Notes under the pieces: model-generated
What the model saw: the letters and a program-made list of their open reading frames with translations, nothing else
The model's database searches: none
What the model was told of the DNA's origin: nothing
In this document: in pieces, positions 27,301 to 39,421 of the stretch
Position numbering within the stretch: position 1 is the first letter of the stretch
Layout: every line of letters begins with the position of its first letter
Position numbers and translations under genes: made by a program
Assembly: GCF_008831285.2 (NCBI RefSeq)
Contig: NC_045146.1
Span: forward strand, 18,677,289 to 18,741,288
DNA length: 64,000 bases
Direction of reading: 5' to 3'
Source of the DNA: Nymphaea colorata
Taxonomy: Eukaryota; Streptophyta; Magnoliopsida; Nymphaeales; Nymphaeaceae

Positions 27301-30300
27301 AATCTGTTGATGGAGCAGTTCAATATATTGCACATGATTGAAAAAGAACCTAATGTTTTTTTTTTTTAAGGAATACCAAGAATTGATTAACTGAGAAGAA
27401 AATTTTGATGATGAGATAATTTGCATGCATCTTCTGTACTGAAAAAGTTTATTTATTGTAGTTTAGTACTATAAGTTAAACGTATAGATCAGAGATGCAG
27501 AACTGATGATTCTCACTTTGTTACTTTGTTATGTTTATGAATGACATTTTTTTCTTAATCTTCATAGAAATGATATTTTCTTTATTTGTCCTGAATTTTC
27601 TCTTTTTCATGTTTTGTTGATCTTTTATATTTTATAAAATAAAAGGCAAGCTAATGTTTTTTTAACTCTGCATTGTGATGTCTATCTGACTATTGGTCCC
27701 GCTGATATGTGATATATTATGGAGTTTACAACATCAGCACAGAACATGTAATAACATGCTTCAATTTCTTTCTCAATATAAGAAAGGGTTCAGAAAGATT
27801 AGTCACATCGAACACATTGCAGAGAGTTTCTTAAAATCCATTTACCCGAATCAAGCTGCCCAGGCGGCCAATGTTGTGCGAAGCGCGAGTGTTATTGAAA
27901 GAAGAATGACCAAACTCTTGTACATATCTGCAGCGAAGAGAAGAACATGCATAAAGACAAGCACCTTATGAAATACCAACAATAAGTCAAAGACAACTTT
28001 CTGAAGGATGTAAACAAGAGGACTCCATTATGCAGCCACACGAAAACATGATTTGTATGTGCTATATATTGACAGTCAAAATCATTTAGCTGTTTTGAGC
28101 AATGCATTTTTTCCATCCTTGTGGGGAATTAGGATGTGCTTTTATATGAACGTTCTTTGCAAATCTCAGACTAATTCTACTATAAGGAAAGTACTAGGAA
28201 ACTCATCATCCCATAAGTGAAACCCAAAACCACACATCCCTAAAACTAGTGGTACATTATCTTACCTTCTGTGTAACTTAGGATATACACATACATTTTG
28301 CTTATAGTACATTTTGGTTTATAGCATAGGCAATACATTCAAGGAAAAAATTTAAAATTATCAAACTACGTTTCTTCTTGGCTTTTCTCTTCCTTTTGGA
28401 AGAGAGGAGTTACAATTGTAATACAGGTACAATGAAAGGTATATATTTGTTACATACTAGAAGAAGAAAATAAATTATTTTTATTGATATCATGTGCACA
28501 AGAGAAGGTTTTGTGTATTCCACTTTTTGCATGAAAGGTTATTCCAGTTTCCACCCTCCAAGATAAACAGTTTGAAGTTTTTTTACAACTACTAAGTTAA
28601 GTTGTCTGAGAAGCAATAAAACACAGTGATTATTTAGTTGCTCAAGAAGTAAAACACAAACTAAAATCCAATTTTACATTGTATTTGATTTAGTATTAGC
28701 AATAGCTTAAGTGGCTAAATTTCAAGATTTCATAATTTTTCATCATGGTTGGTTCAGTAGATAACAAGTAATGCACGTACACAATAAGCAAAAATCAAAA
28801 TGTGCATAAGTGATTAATAGTTATAGCCCTCGTAGAAAAATTTAGTCACCTTATTCAAACCCTACTTCAAATGTGTCAATTTGACCAGGCAAAAGAACAA
28901 CATGTTTTTGTGATAAAAGCTCCTTGGCAAAAACTTATTTGGAAAAATGTGTTGATTCGATGACTTTGTCTAAGGCAAGTTCAAGGATAGACCCAATCTT
29001 CAAAATGTCCAGACAGAAAACTATATGCCTATAAAACACCAACGCCGAGAATATTATCTACCTTCTAACACAAAGCAAGGACAATGAGAACACTATACAT
29101 ATCACAAACAACAGAATGAAAACAATAAATTTGGTGGAGATATGACTCATATGAGATTATAAGAACACTTTCAAAGTCTTTGCTTTTTTACTAGTCACAG
29201 AAATGCTGAAGAAAAGTAGAAAACCTGAATATGACATCCAAAGGATGAACACTAAAGGATTCAATTTCAAATGTGCACCCAACAATCTAGAAATACTTTA
29301 AGAGGATGTTTGCTTGGCATTACCGGAACGCCAAGAAAACACCAGGAATGGAGCTGACAACAAAAAACCAGTTGGTATCCACAGCAGTTGGAATGCAAAG
29401 TCCGTTCTAGGTGTGCTTGCACTTTGCACGTCCCACGTTGAGTGTTTGTGTCAGGAAGTGGGCCCCACCATTTGGCAGAACAGCATTCCAAGGACGTGGT
29501 GTTTCACTCAACTAAACAACCTCTACGCACAAATTTTGTTCATGAAGCAGTTCTCAGTCAATGCATGAAGCACCGTCATGAAACCAAGAGCAATTATCGC
29601 CTAGCATTGCTATTTGACAGGATAAAGAGATTACCATTATACAATGTAACACGACCATAATTAAGTCAAGAAGTGACCATAAGCGACATACACAAGCAGA
29701 AGCCTAAGAAGTATGTGGGTCTCATATAACACAGTTAAATGAAGAAAACTCAAAGGAGAAAGTCGCACAAAATCAACTCCTGAACTATACTGACTGACTG
29801 AAAAGCCAGACAACAGACGAGGAGCAAAATTCCTAAAGAAGTGGAATAAAGGAACAACAATCATGACAGCCATAATTACTATTTGTGAGCCAATCTCTTT
29901 CCATTTATGTCAACCTAATATTCTCATATAAAAGAGGAGGTTGAGGCTGACAATGCATAAAACTTCCCTTTCACCATTTAGAGGACATCTTCGTAAAAAA
30001 TGTCAGTGGAAAACAGAAATCAAAACCACCACGATTTCCACAAAGAACAGATTAGGCAGCAATAACACGTTCAAATGCCTACGCCCATACTAGCTCAGTA
30101 ACCCCCTGAGAAACCCTCACAACACACACTCATCGCAACACTTAGTACAAAAACTTCCCCATCAACTCTTTTACAAACGGATGAAACTAAGGTCAACACA
30201 AGAGAAGAGAAGACGCGTTCGTCTATTATAAAAACAATCTCGAAGAGAATGCTCACGCTCTCCCTAGAGAAACCAGCCTCCATCAACCCAGACGTGATCG

Positions 30301-30594
30301 TGAACAAAAAAAACAGCGAACAAGCAATCCGGGATTCAAAACCCTAACAGAAAAAAGCCGAGCAGAACATTCAAGAGAAGGCGAGAGGAAGGAGAGGAGG
30401 ACGAACCTCGATTCTTCGGTCTCCAGCAGGGAGGCAAGGGCGTGGAGGACTCTAGGGTTGGGGTTGTGCTGCGACGAAGTGATTCTCGCCATCAGGCTCT
30501 GCGCCCGCTCCATCAACGCGTCCATCTCCGCGGACCCTTCGACCTCCAGCGGAGGAGGAGCAACTGCCGCCGCCTGATCCACCACCGGCTCCAT
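15723..30594 (-). CDS. DCAF1: DCAF1, DDB1-CUL4 associated factor 1 (VprBP homologue)
   Basis: Fourteen coding exons, in transcript order: 30594-30407, 27927-27846, 23671-23555, 23033-22855, 22766-21866, 21786-21689, 21603-21180, 21066-20476, 20344-20165, 20064-19510, 18796-18686, 18260-18142, 18064-16513, 16418-15723. All have GT-AG borders and phases sum to an uninterrupted 1930-aa frame, close to the roughly 1880 aa of Arabidopsis DCAF1. The N-terminus carries MDALMERAQSLMARI and LLETEESR. Residues 189-489 include a charged linker. A helical ARM/HEAT-like region follows. LisH is at about 1183-1215 (LLLLIHEHLVASG). WD40-type blades run from about 1490, with WDRR at 1671-1674 and WDLK at 1707-1710. 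An Asp/Glu/Ser tail occupies 1821-1930. Known role: substrate receptor of the nuclear CUL4-DDB1 ubiquitin ligase, with WDxR motifs contacting DDB1; essential for plant embryo development. The second WDxR motif reads WDLK here. Long introns are at 23672-27845 and 27928-30406. Confidence 0.96.
18301..18339. repeat. (AT)n microsatellite in DCAF1 intron
   Basis: AT dinucleotide run with one AC interruption, in the intron between exons 11 and 12. Confidence 0.95.
23672..27845 (-). other. Long DCAF1 intron 2 (4.2 kb)
   Basis: No exon of DCAF1 is missing, since the flanking exons join in phase. The intron holds a CT-rich tract with a C homopolymer (about 25460-25640), an (AT)n run at 25868-25885 and AT-rich filler. 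A stretch at about 25130-25290 reads open for a few dozen codons but is unrecognised; it may be transposon-derived. Confidence 0.6.
27928..30406 (-). other. Long DCAF1 intron 1 (2.5 kb)
   Basis: Lies between the first exon and the 82-nt second exon. It is mostly AT-rich, with one probable inverted-repeat element at 29301-29524. Confidence 0.7.
29301..29524. mobile_element. Possible MITE in DCAF1 intron 1
   Basis: The left edge AGAGGATGTTTGCTTGG is partly mirrored by the right edge, whose complement begins AGAGGTTGTTTAGTTGAG. The interior is GC-richer than the surrounding intron. No clear target-site duplication was found, so class is unassigned. Confidence 0.35.
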
Positions 30595-31000
30595 TGCACT
30601 CCTCTAGTTAGACAGATATATCTACGTAGACGAGAGAGAATGAAAGAGATAAAGCGAGAGAGATGTGGGGGCTTCAGAAAGGAATTAAACTTTCTCTCTC
30701 TGAAAATGTTCTTCGTCTCTGCGCTTTGCTTTGCTTGCTTCTTCGTCCTTCTCTGTTCCTCACGAGGGTTCTGACGAGTACATAGTCACTTTCTCTCTCC
30801 CTCGCCCATTTCTCTTCCCCCGCGGTGAGGGCCTTTATATACGGCTCCGAGCGGGAGTTCCGTGCGAAACTTGTCTAAAATGCCATCAAAGTATTTTCAT
30901 TATGGCAATCATGCCCCGTACGCATTTGGAATTTTATTTTCGCTTGGCTTGTGATGATTGGCCGATGCGGCACGAGGCGGTCCGGAACCGGGTCCGGATC
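30595..31000 (-). promoter_or_regulatory. DCAF1 leader and promoter region
   Basis: The sequence just upstream of the DCAF1 ATG is rich in TCTCTC/CTTTCT on the coding strand and has no in-frame ATG close by. No TATA box could be named with confidence. The same DNA shows short open frames on the plus strand that are probably incidental. Confidence 0.4.
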
Positions 31001-33171
31001 GGGTGCTTGTCCAAATTTGAACCTTACTTTTGTTTTCGAATTCAAATATAATCTTAACCCTTACATGTAAATGTCTTGTTAGGATAACGTTTTGTCTTGT
31101 ATTGATCATTGTGGAAAATATTAAAGGAATTATAAAAGAGGTTAGTTAAATGATTGATTGTGTTGTCTTGTATTCTTTTTGGGTGGAAAGTAAAGAGTTT
31201 AGATGGCCAATTGAAATATGTTAAGTGGAGTGATGAGGACGACTTTCAGGTTCTGGGCACGTTTCAACAAAGGGACGGGACATCTCGGGATTGCGTACTC
31301 CAGACAATGGGCTTCAGACGAAGCATGTCTTGAACGCTACGTTCTAGAGAATCTACACCCGTATTCGAGTCGACCGGGTGAGCACGAGCATCTAATGCGA
31401 GCAACGAGTGATTGCTGTTGTCAAATTCATTGCCTATCTTATGTTTGAATCAACGAGTGGGACGTCTCGTCTCAATACCGGCGTCTCGGGACCATCCTTC
31501 GAAGACGTTCTCAAGGTTTGCAGAAACCAATGAAACCATTATATGGACATGAGTAGCCTGTGTTGAGAAATATTATATATAAAGTTCATTACATTTATTT
31601 TGGCATACAAACTTGAGGTTGTTTTTTTCATAGTTTTCTTTGTTTTTCCCAGGGAGGAGGTACAGATGCTTGTCATATACACCCATTAACCAGAATGTTG
31701 TCTATTCAAAATAACACATACAAGAATCAATCTCATGACCGCATTTTCACCTTCACCGACTCATCAGCATGATCAACTATGATATACCCATCAGATTATG
31801 AAAACAAAGAGAGAAATGCTGTGAAACAAGAGAACTGTCATTGATGTTTTCTGTTTGAACTAATATGAAACACATTTTATGCTTTGTACAATCAAAACCT
31901 TATGCATATCAATCTTATGACAACTTACCATTGAATATTTGATCTTGATGCTGAGTGGACTTCAATTTTAGTGGTTGTATTAAGTGTAATATGTATTTAT
32001 ATTGGATACGATGTAAAAGTGTCAGATATTTGGTTTTCTAATACGACTTACGGACGCTTATATGAAATATGTAGCAGCCTAATTCTAACCACGAACCAAA
32101 GGGAGGGGTTTGACAAACATCGATCAACAATGGCCAGTTGTTCATTGAGCAATCAATCATAAAACTAGTGTGTGGCAAACAAACAAATAATGAGTTTCCA
32201 ACAATAACATGGAAGTCAGTATGAATAAATTTTAGTGCAAAGTCTAGTATGAATGGGCACACGGTAATGTACTACTGATCTGCGGTGAAAGTATGGGAAG
32301 CTTTAGCTCTCACTCGAGCAGTCGAATTCCCACTGGGACTGGAATTCTCATTTCACTAATCCGAAACCACTCGGGCTTCAGTAACCGAATTAAATCAACA
32401 AATCTTTAGGCTTCCAACCGTAATAGATAAAAAAAAAAGTACAGACAAAAATATTGAAGCACTTAGTAATAATAAATATAATTTATGCGATGTACGTTCA
32501 TCGCTACATATCAATTGTATATAAAATTGGAAAATATTAATGCAGTTTGAAGATTAACGCAATAAAATTCAGCACTTTGAAGATGCTGCAGCAGAATTAA
32601 TGAACACTCAAATTCATGCCTCATGTCAAAATCACAATCCAAATACCCTGACCTTCACGAAACACCTGTATTCCCTCAACTGCAAGCTTAATTATTATAC
32701 ATTGAAACATACTTTAATTTGATGAAATAATGAACATATTGGATATAGAACTTTTATTCCACCCCATGAAAACCTGATATTAAATATATGGCATTTCATG
32801 CCATGTAGAATTTACCCAAGCAAAATCCGTAGCAAAGAGGAAAGTTCTGACTCGGTTCGACATATCTAGACCAAAAGCCTCTTTGGCTCCCCATGGCTTC
32901 CTTCCGGTGGAAATAACATCAATTAATGGCATCCGGGAGAGAAAAAAAGATATTAAAAAACGTAAAGCCGTCACGTAATCAATCGTCCAAACACAAGAGG
33001 TTCAAAAATGCAAATGAATACCAAAACAACCTGATGCATACGAAGCAGAAGAAGCAACAAATAGGGTCTCGACTCTCAACATTTAGCTGCCTACGCGCTC
33101 TATCGTTTATCTCTTGCTGCAATCAAGCTACAGGAAAATTCACGAACGGTGAAAGAGGCTTTGCCCTACGA
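31001..33171. other. Spacer between DCAF1 and RPL26
   Basis: No gene recognised. A GC-richer patch at 31218-31510 repeats words such as GGGAC(A/G)TCTCG and GGCGTCTCGGGACC but has no long frame. The part next to 33172 is the expected 3' UTR of RPL26. Confidence 0.5.
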
Positions 33172-34685
33172 TTAGTCGACGCCTTGAAGAGACGCAGCAA
33201 CGTCTTCTGCAGTGAACTTGCCTTTTCCCTTCTCTGCGGCTCTGCCCTTCCCCTTCCTCTCTAACAAGGCCTTCCGGTCCTTGTCCAACTTCAGCTTGGT
33301 GATCATGACCTTTGAAGGATCTATGCCAACGTTCACAGTCGTACCTATATATTTTTCACAACAAAGCTGTAACTTTGAAATGACAAATATTTATCAAAAA
33401 GAGGTAGAGGGACACAGCCTACAATACCATTTCTTTTACTAGCAGATCACATCAAACTTACAGCGGATCATGCTTAATGATTAATGCAGAACGTTAAGCA
33501 TATTACATTTATAGCAGTCAAAAACTAAGAGTGATATATAATACACACACACGTGTATTCCTTATAAGGCTTTTGTGGCTGGGAAAAATTATTAACTACT
33601 AGACTACCAAGAGAGGTGGCACATTCACCAGAATTAGCAGACTTCAGTATACCTAAAGACACCATTTTCTCAAACTAAAAAAGGGCATCACATACAGAAT
33701 GGATACTGGATACAACAAAATCAATATTGACATGGACTAAAATTCAGGTCAGGCAATTTTGTTAAAAAGGTCGAATGAGATTGCATTGGATAAAGTATTC
33801 TTACAGGTTGGTGATCTAATTATAAAAAAAAAATTAAACGAAACCAAACTTGTGCGAGCAATGAAAGTTCCTCTTATTCATGTTCTAGAAAACATGGTCC
33901 TATTATTTGTCACCCAACTTAAAGATTGACCACATAATTAAGATGGTAGAGGATTAGAGCAAATACGAATTGACTTTGAGATTCTTGAACCTTCTCAGTT
34001 TCATATCATTCTAGACACAAAAGAACAACAAAGCAAAAAAGACATGTACTGCAGTATCTAATTGATAAGCATTGACTAACACTTGAACAGAGCATTGCCC
34101 TTCTGGAAGACTGCAACGTAAACTAAAAAGTAAAAACAGGCATACCATTAACTTTTTCCCTCGTGATACGCTCAATGTGAATAACCCACTTCCTTCTATA
34201 AACTTGAACAATCTTCCCTTCTCTTCCCTTGAATGTTCCTCTAGCAACCTGCACCTCGTCATCTTTGCGAACTGGAACCGATCGAACCTGGAGGATAGTG
34301 AAAAAGCATTTCCTATAGGATCCTTCAATATATTAAAGCATTTTTGTGATCATAGAAATGAAAACATACAAACAATACAAACATCCAGACGCACCCACGC
34401 ATTCTTTTCCCACCAAATTCTTTTGTATTGCTTATAAATTATGACGGAACCCAGAAATCACCCCATGTTGCATCCATGAAGAATATTCCCTTTTATAAGC
34501 CCTTTAAAGACAGAGAAACTTCACGACTTCTTGCACTAGTATCACTAATAAATGCATTATCGTTAGCGTATTGTACATTCAGACATAGGCCAATAACAAT
34601 TGGTAGTTTTTTGTGATCAAGAAAAAAGAAAGCATGATCATTCTGATAAATATCGTAATCAAGGTTTCCAAAGAAGATTCTGGTG

Positions 34686-34733
<48 letters not shown>

Positions 34734-35316
34734 ATGAGTTTTCTGTTAACTTCCAACAAAAACATGGTTAAATATGGAAAAAAAAAATTCGTTGTCTGTT
34801 TTGCCAATATTACAAGAATATATTTGAAAAAATTGCAATATCTGTGACACTGATGATATTTGTAACACAAACCAACCAACGCGCCTACATGTTTTCTTTT
34901 CCCTGAAGCATTTTTTTAAAAGTGTTTATGAAGAACAAACTCAGAAATTAGTATTCGCATCTGCGAATGATGTTGTCTTTAAATCTTTTAATAGAACAAA
35001 TGACTTCATTCTTCGATAACGAAGACAAAATATTCAAGCATGTGCATCCACACATGAAAAAGGGAGAGAGACAGAGAGAGAAGTTTTACATTATATTTGT
35101 TACGAAGTTCCGGTGACAAAGGAGCACTCATGAGAATACGCCTGACACTTGAAGGTGCGGTGAAGTGTGCCTTCCGGCACTTCCTCCTCGAGCTTGTGAC
35201 TCCTGACCACCGAACAAACGTACAAAACCATGTTGGCATTCTCTTACAGTTGGGAACAAAGTAATCCATGAAGTACCAAAAAGAATAGCGACATTCTTAC
35301 TTGGATTATATTTCAT
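33172..35316 (-). CDS. RPL26: 60S ribosomal protein L26 (uL24)
   Basis: Four coding exons, in transcript order: 35316-35301 (16 nt), 35202-35090, 34287-34146, 33344-33172, giving 147 aa, the usual length for plant L26. The chain starts [19 protein letters not shown], continues with the KOW-type segment around residues 50-85 ([20 protein letters not shown], then [11 protein letters not shown]) and ends in a basic tail finishing AASLQGVD. Role: structural protein of the large cytosolic ribosomal subunit, near the polypeptide exit tunnel, where the nascent-chain factors dock. The very short first coding exon is preceded by a UTR segment starting at 35336 and a 509-bp leader intron, a layout typical of plant ribosomal protein genes. 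All phases fit and no lesions are seen. Confidence 0.96.
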
Positions 35317-35336
35317 CTTGGCTCCGATCTGAGTCC

Positions 35337-35845
35337 CTATAAAAAAGAAGAGGCTCAGCCCATTGACAAATAGTATATAAATTGGTAAAAAAAAAAAACT
35401 TGAAGAACCTCAAAATCCTGGTTCATGAAAGATAAAACATATGAAAAACAGAGAAGAAAAATCCTGACGTTTCATGAACAGGAAGAAAAGGAACTGCATA
35501 TTGAGAACGTCCAGGGAAAAAGACACACAGACAGAAAAACCAAAGGCAGAGATATCTAAGCATCATTACATACTTCACACGCTAGGATTCGTTCGCACGT
35601 CCTAGGATTTATTATCCGCCGTAGGGTTTACAATAAAATCCACCGAAATGAAAACTATAACCATATAAAACGATCGAAAAAAGAATTTACAGAAATCGTA
35701 AATGCGTTAATATAAATGTTTTTCTTTGTTTATCTATCTGCTGACAGAAAGAAATTACCCCCTTCTGAAAAAAACAGGCAATACTGATGATCGCCCGGAA
35801 AGACTCCGAGAAATGGCGGGACGAAAGAGAGAGAGAGATTGGTAC
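35337..35845 (-). other. RPL26 5'-UTR intron
   Basis: Donor after CTACCG at 35846 (GTACCAA) and acceptor TTTTATAG before the UTR exon starting at 35336. Contains a telo-box (AAACCCTA on the minus strand, 35622-35629). The first leader exon on the minus strand upstream of 35846 contains no ATG before the donor. Confidence 0.7.
35622..35630 (-). promoter_or_regulatory. Telo-box in RPL26 leader intron
   Basis: TAGGGTTTA on the plus strand, i.e. AAACCCTA on the coding strand. Telo-boxes are characteristic of plant ribosomal protein and translation genes near the transcription start. Confidence 0.6.
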
Positions 35846-35980
35846 CGGTAGAAATGCGAAGGTGCCGTCCTCTTCCTCTTCAGCAAGCTTCTTCTAGCAG
35901 CTTCCCCTCCTGCTGCGTCGGCTGCTGCTGGATTGAACACTGCCGCGGAGAGAAAGCGAAGAGAAAAAAGAGAGCCCTAA

Positions 35981-36055
35981 TGGGCTAAAAAAAGACAAGC
36001 GAGAAATTCGCCTCGTTCTTAAGAGATATTACGGTAGTGTACAACCTTATGGGCC
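35981..36055 (-). promoter_or_regulatory. Site II motifs of the RPL26 promoter
   Basis: TGGGCT at 35981-35986 and TGGGCC at 36050-36055 match the plant Site II consensus TGGGCY, bound by TCP factors, and commonly paired with telo-boxes in ribosomal protein genes. They lie just upstream of the presumed leader exon. Confidence 0.55.
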
Positions 36056-36125
36056 GTGTCGGCTCTGACCCGTCTCGATCGAAATCGTGCGATGCGTAGG
36101 AGCAGGTAAGGCGGTAAGCAGCGTT

Positions 36126-36477
36126 AACGCACTTGGGCTTGGTCGAGCTCGATTCGAACTCGCTTCACTCAAGCTCGAGCTCGACCAATTGGAACTTCAA
36201 CTGAAAACTCAAGTTTATAAATAAGTCGAGTTAGAATTATGTGAACTTGATTAAATTAAATTAAATTAAATTAAATTAAATTAAGCTTATTTAATTTAAG
36301 TTATTCTCTTTTTTTTTTAGAAGTAAAACCTAAGAAAGAGATAAGTCAACTAAAACATTGGTAAAACAAGTCAAATTTGAATCCAGACCTTGTTTGTTGA
36401 GTCGAGCTCAAGCCGAGCAATATATGAGTCAAGTCGAGTGTCCAGCTCGAGCTCCGCTCCATTTATGTACAGCCCTA
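36126..36477. mobile_element. Truncated CTCGAGC-rich hAT-type repeat
   Basis: Repeated words GAGCTCGA and AAGCTCGAGC start near 36126, and the unit ends with ATTTATGTACAGCCCTA at 36477. That terminus resembles the TAG(G/A)GATGTA(C/T)A edges of the element at 37948-38538. The matching left terminus was not found, so this copy looks truncated. It contains a pentanucleotide run (AAATT)n at about 36249-36284. Confidence 0.4.
36249..36284 (+). repeat. (TTAAA)n pentanucleotide repeat
   Basis: Seven or so exact ATTAA/AATTA period-5 units inside the CTCGAGC-rich repeat. Confidence 0.9.
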
Positions 36478-37133
36478 AAGCCAAGGGTTCATGAGTTTAT
36501 CAGCTGGATCTGATTTGGATCCTTGTTAAGCTTTGCACTAGATCCTAATCCAAGTATGCAGTCCAGTTTCGATGGGTATCATCATGGATCCAATCTAGAT
36601 CAAAAGACGACCTACCCTTTTCAAAAAAAAAAAAAATACTAATATCAAAATATATTTTATAGTTTCCATGATCAAAAGTTACGTGTTAATCTTATTCATC
36701 CATGGATGACTTATTATAGAATATTTGATTTGGATGCTAAGCGTTTTGTTGTCTTCAGTTTTAGCAGTTCAGTTTGTCTTAAGTTTTGATATGTATTATT
36801 TCGTATGGTTTTTCATTTGATTATTTCATTAGGTCCGCTTCAAGGTGTGCAACCTATAAAAAACACACATTGGACCACTGACAAAAGAAATGTCAAAAGC
36901 CATAACAAAAATGTAATATTTGAAATTTCTTTGAAAACCTGGGAGATACTTTGTTTTTTCTTTCATTTTTCGTCTCTTGAGGCATCTTATATTGTATTAA
37001 ATAATTAAAATTTTAAGTTACACTAAGCAAGTGAAAATAAGGAAAGGTCAATGTGGAATGTGAGTATAATGTAGTACATGAACCATACTTGGTTTTTCCT
37101 ATATTTATTTTTTATAGAAGATCGTTTTGTTTG

Positions 37134-37313
37134 CAGGGGCGAAGCCAGACATATAGTTAATAAAGTTTCAATTGGTCAGCCAGCCCCGGGTCTTGTGGAA
37201 CTGTCTTATATAATTAGATATAGATCCACTTAAATTCAACCATTAAATTAAGCTTTCATAGAATGAGCTTCGAGCATATGCCCCACGGAGCTCTCACCTA
37301 TCTCCGCCCCATG
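37134..37313. mobile_element. hAT MITE, 180 bp
   Basis: Starts CAGGGGCGAAGCC and ends CTCCGCCCCATG, an imperfect terminal inverted repeat. Perfect 8-bp target-site duplication TTTGTTTG at 37126-37133 and 37314-37321. Far too short to code for a transposase. Confidence 0.8.
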
Positions 37314-37947
37314 TTTGTTTGCTACAACTTCTAAATATTATTTATTCAATAATATATATGTATAAAGCCTATTTGTGTGTTTCTCATTATATTTCTAGTG
37401 AAATTGTCGTCCATCTCATCCAAAAATAATAGAAGGATTTAATACCTGCAGATTTAATCTTTCGATCTGGCATCTGAGTGTGGCCAAGATTTCTCTCTTC
37501 TTGAAAATTCATACATTTTTTGTATCAGTATATGAACAACCATATGTAGAGCATCAATTCAGGTTCAATGTAAATGGAAACAATGTTGCATTTAACAGCG
37601 CGTCATCATAGACAAAGAACTACGAACGAGTCCCTGCATAAAAGCTTTCTCAAAATATGCTTTCTTCAAGTGTTTTATGTCAATGAAAATAAGGGAATGC
37701 AAATTGCAATTTATATTTATATCAATCTTAATTTTGAAAACTCTAAGCATGTGAATATATGAGCACATGTTACTATCCAACAGTAAATAAGATAACCATG
37801 ATAAGTTTTCAACAGCAAGCGTTTTAAGAAATTAAACTTTACATACTAAACTGTCTTAACAGAAAATTTGGAGGCTAAGCACAACAGCCAAAGTCTCTTA
37901 CTTTAAACTAATCTAACCTTTTGAGGATTAGAACTTCGAGTTCCAAG

Positions 37948-38538
37948 CAGGAATGTACAATGAGAGAGCTCAGCTTGATTCATATATTGCTCTTTTCAAA
38001 CTCAAGTGGACTCCGCGCTCAACTTGAGTCCAAGCTTGAGCTCGACTTAGTAAATCGAGTCCAAGCTTGAGCTCAACTCGTAAGATGGTATTACATGATT
38101 CCTTTTTTCTTTTTTCAAATGAAGCCGAAATCCGCCAAAAAACGTGTGATAAAAATTATTACAAATTACTGATATGCCCTTGAAGATGGCAAACAAAGTT
38201 GAACTCGTCTAACTCGAATTCGACTTGTTTATAACCGGGGGATGCCTAGGCCATGGCTCCACCCTGACCAATGAAAAAAAAAATTTACATTGAAAAAATA
38301 TAATTTTTTAATTATACAATGTATTTTTTGGATTTGAATTTAATTTGGCCCTACCTAGATCCAGTGGTTGGACTATTGGCCTGCTCTTGAAGAAAATCCT
38401 GGCTCCGCCCCTGTTTATAACTCGAATTTCAACTCAAACTCAAGTTCATCTCCTTTATTAAAGGAGCAAGGCTCAAGTCAAGCTTACATAGTTGAATTCT
38501 AGTCAAGTTGAGTTGGCTCGGCTCACTATACATCTCTA
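37948..38538. mobile_element. hAT-type element carrying a nested MITE
   Basis: The left end CAGGAATGTACAATGAG is mirrored by the right end, whose complement reads TAGAGATGTATAGTGAGCC. The flanking octamers GTTCCAAG (37940-37947) and ATTCCAGG (38539-38546) agree at six of eight positions. The interior consists of alternating GAGCTC/CAAGCTTGAG words. The 178-bp element at 38236 interrupts it and carries its own target duplication, so this one is older. Confidence 0.55.
38236..38413. mobile_element. hAT MITE, 178 bp, nested
   Basis: The right terminus GGCTCCGCCCCTG is the complement of the CAGGGGCGGAGCC family edge; the left terminus (CGGGGGATGCC) has diverged. Perfect 8-bp duplication TTTATAAC at 38228-38235 and 38414-38421. 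It sits inside the CTCGAGC-rich element at 37948-38538. Confidence 0.78.
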
Positions 38539-38878
38539 ATTCCAGGTAAGTACTTCCCTATTTTGGATACCACACCATTGTGTGCATACACCAAAACAAT
38601 TAACAATTTGGTAATAATAAAAAATGCTTCCAAATATTGATAGAAACACAACCAGGGTTTTTAAAATAATTGACTGCTAAGTTGGCTGTTTGTTAGTAAT
38701 GATGACCAACTATTTTCCTATAAAGAAGAAATTGAGAAATAACTTAATTTTTTATTGCATAACATTTCCGTAACAAAAAATAAAAAAGGATTTTGGTGCA
38801 TACTATCATCATTTACAATTTTTTTTCTTAATTTTCTAAATTCAAGCATGAGAGTGAGAGCCAAAGGCCCCTCTTTCC

Positions 38879-39421
38879 TAAGGGTGGGTGTCGAACCGGC
38901 CCGATTGGGCTCGGGCCTGGGCCGAGAAAAATCTGGCCCGGTAGGTCGGTTCGGGTCAGCCCGTTTATATTTAAAAAGTATTTTTTTTATTTTTTGTTTT
39001 AAAATATATATTTATTATTATTAAATATATTTTATATTTAAAAACATTATTTTATAATTAAAAAATTATTTTTTATTTTTTAATGGGCCGAGCCGGGCCC
39101 AAGCCCGCGTCAGGCCGGCCAGATCCGACTCGAGCCTGGGCCCAATAGGCCGGCCAGATCGGGCTTGGGCCCGATAGGCCGGCCCGGCGGCGGTCGGGTT
39201 CAGCTTACTTAGATTAAAAAATTATTTTTTATTTTTTTCTTTAATAATATATATTTATTATTAATAAATATTTTTTTATTTTAAAAAATTATTTTATAAT
39301 TAAAAAAATATTTTTTAATTTTAAATAGGCCGTGCCCCTAAGCCGAGACCCATGCTTTCCGACGGGGCTGGGACGGGCAAGATCAGCCCTTACGGTGGCC
39401 CGGCCCAATGACCACCCTTAA
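38879..39421. mobile_element. hAT-type element with internally duplicated AT-rich core
   Basis: Starts TAAGGGTGGGTGTCGAACC and ends GGCCCAATGACCACCCTTAA, an inverted repeat at the edges. The octamer CTCTTTCC lies directly before (38871-38878) and after (39422-39429). GC-rich ends (GGCCCGG, GGCCGGCC words) enclose two copies of an extremely AT-rich block (about 38965-39080 and 39205-39330) separated by another GC-rich block. No coding capacity. Confidence 0.75.
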
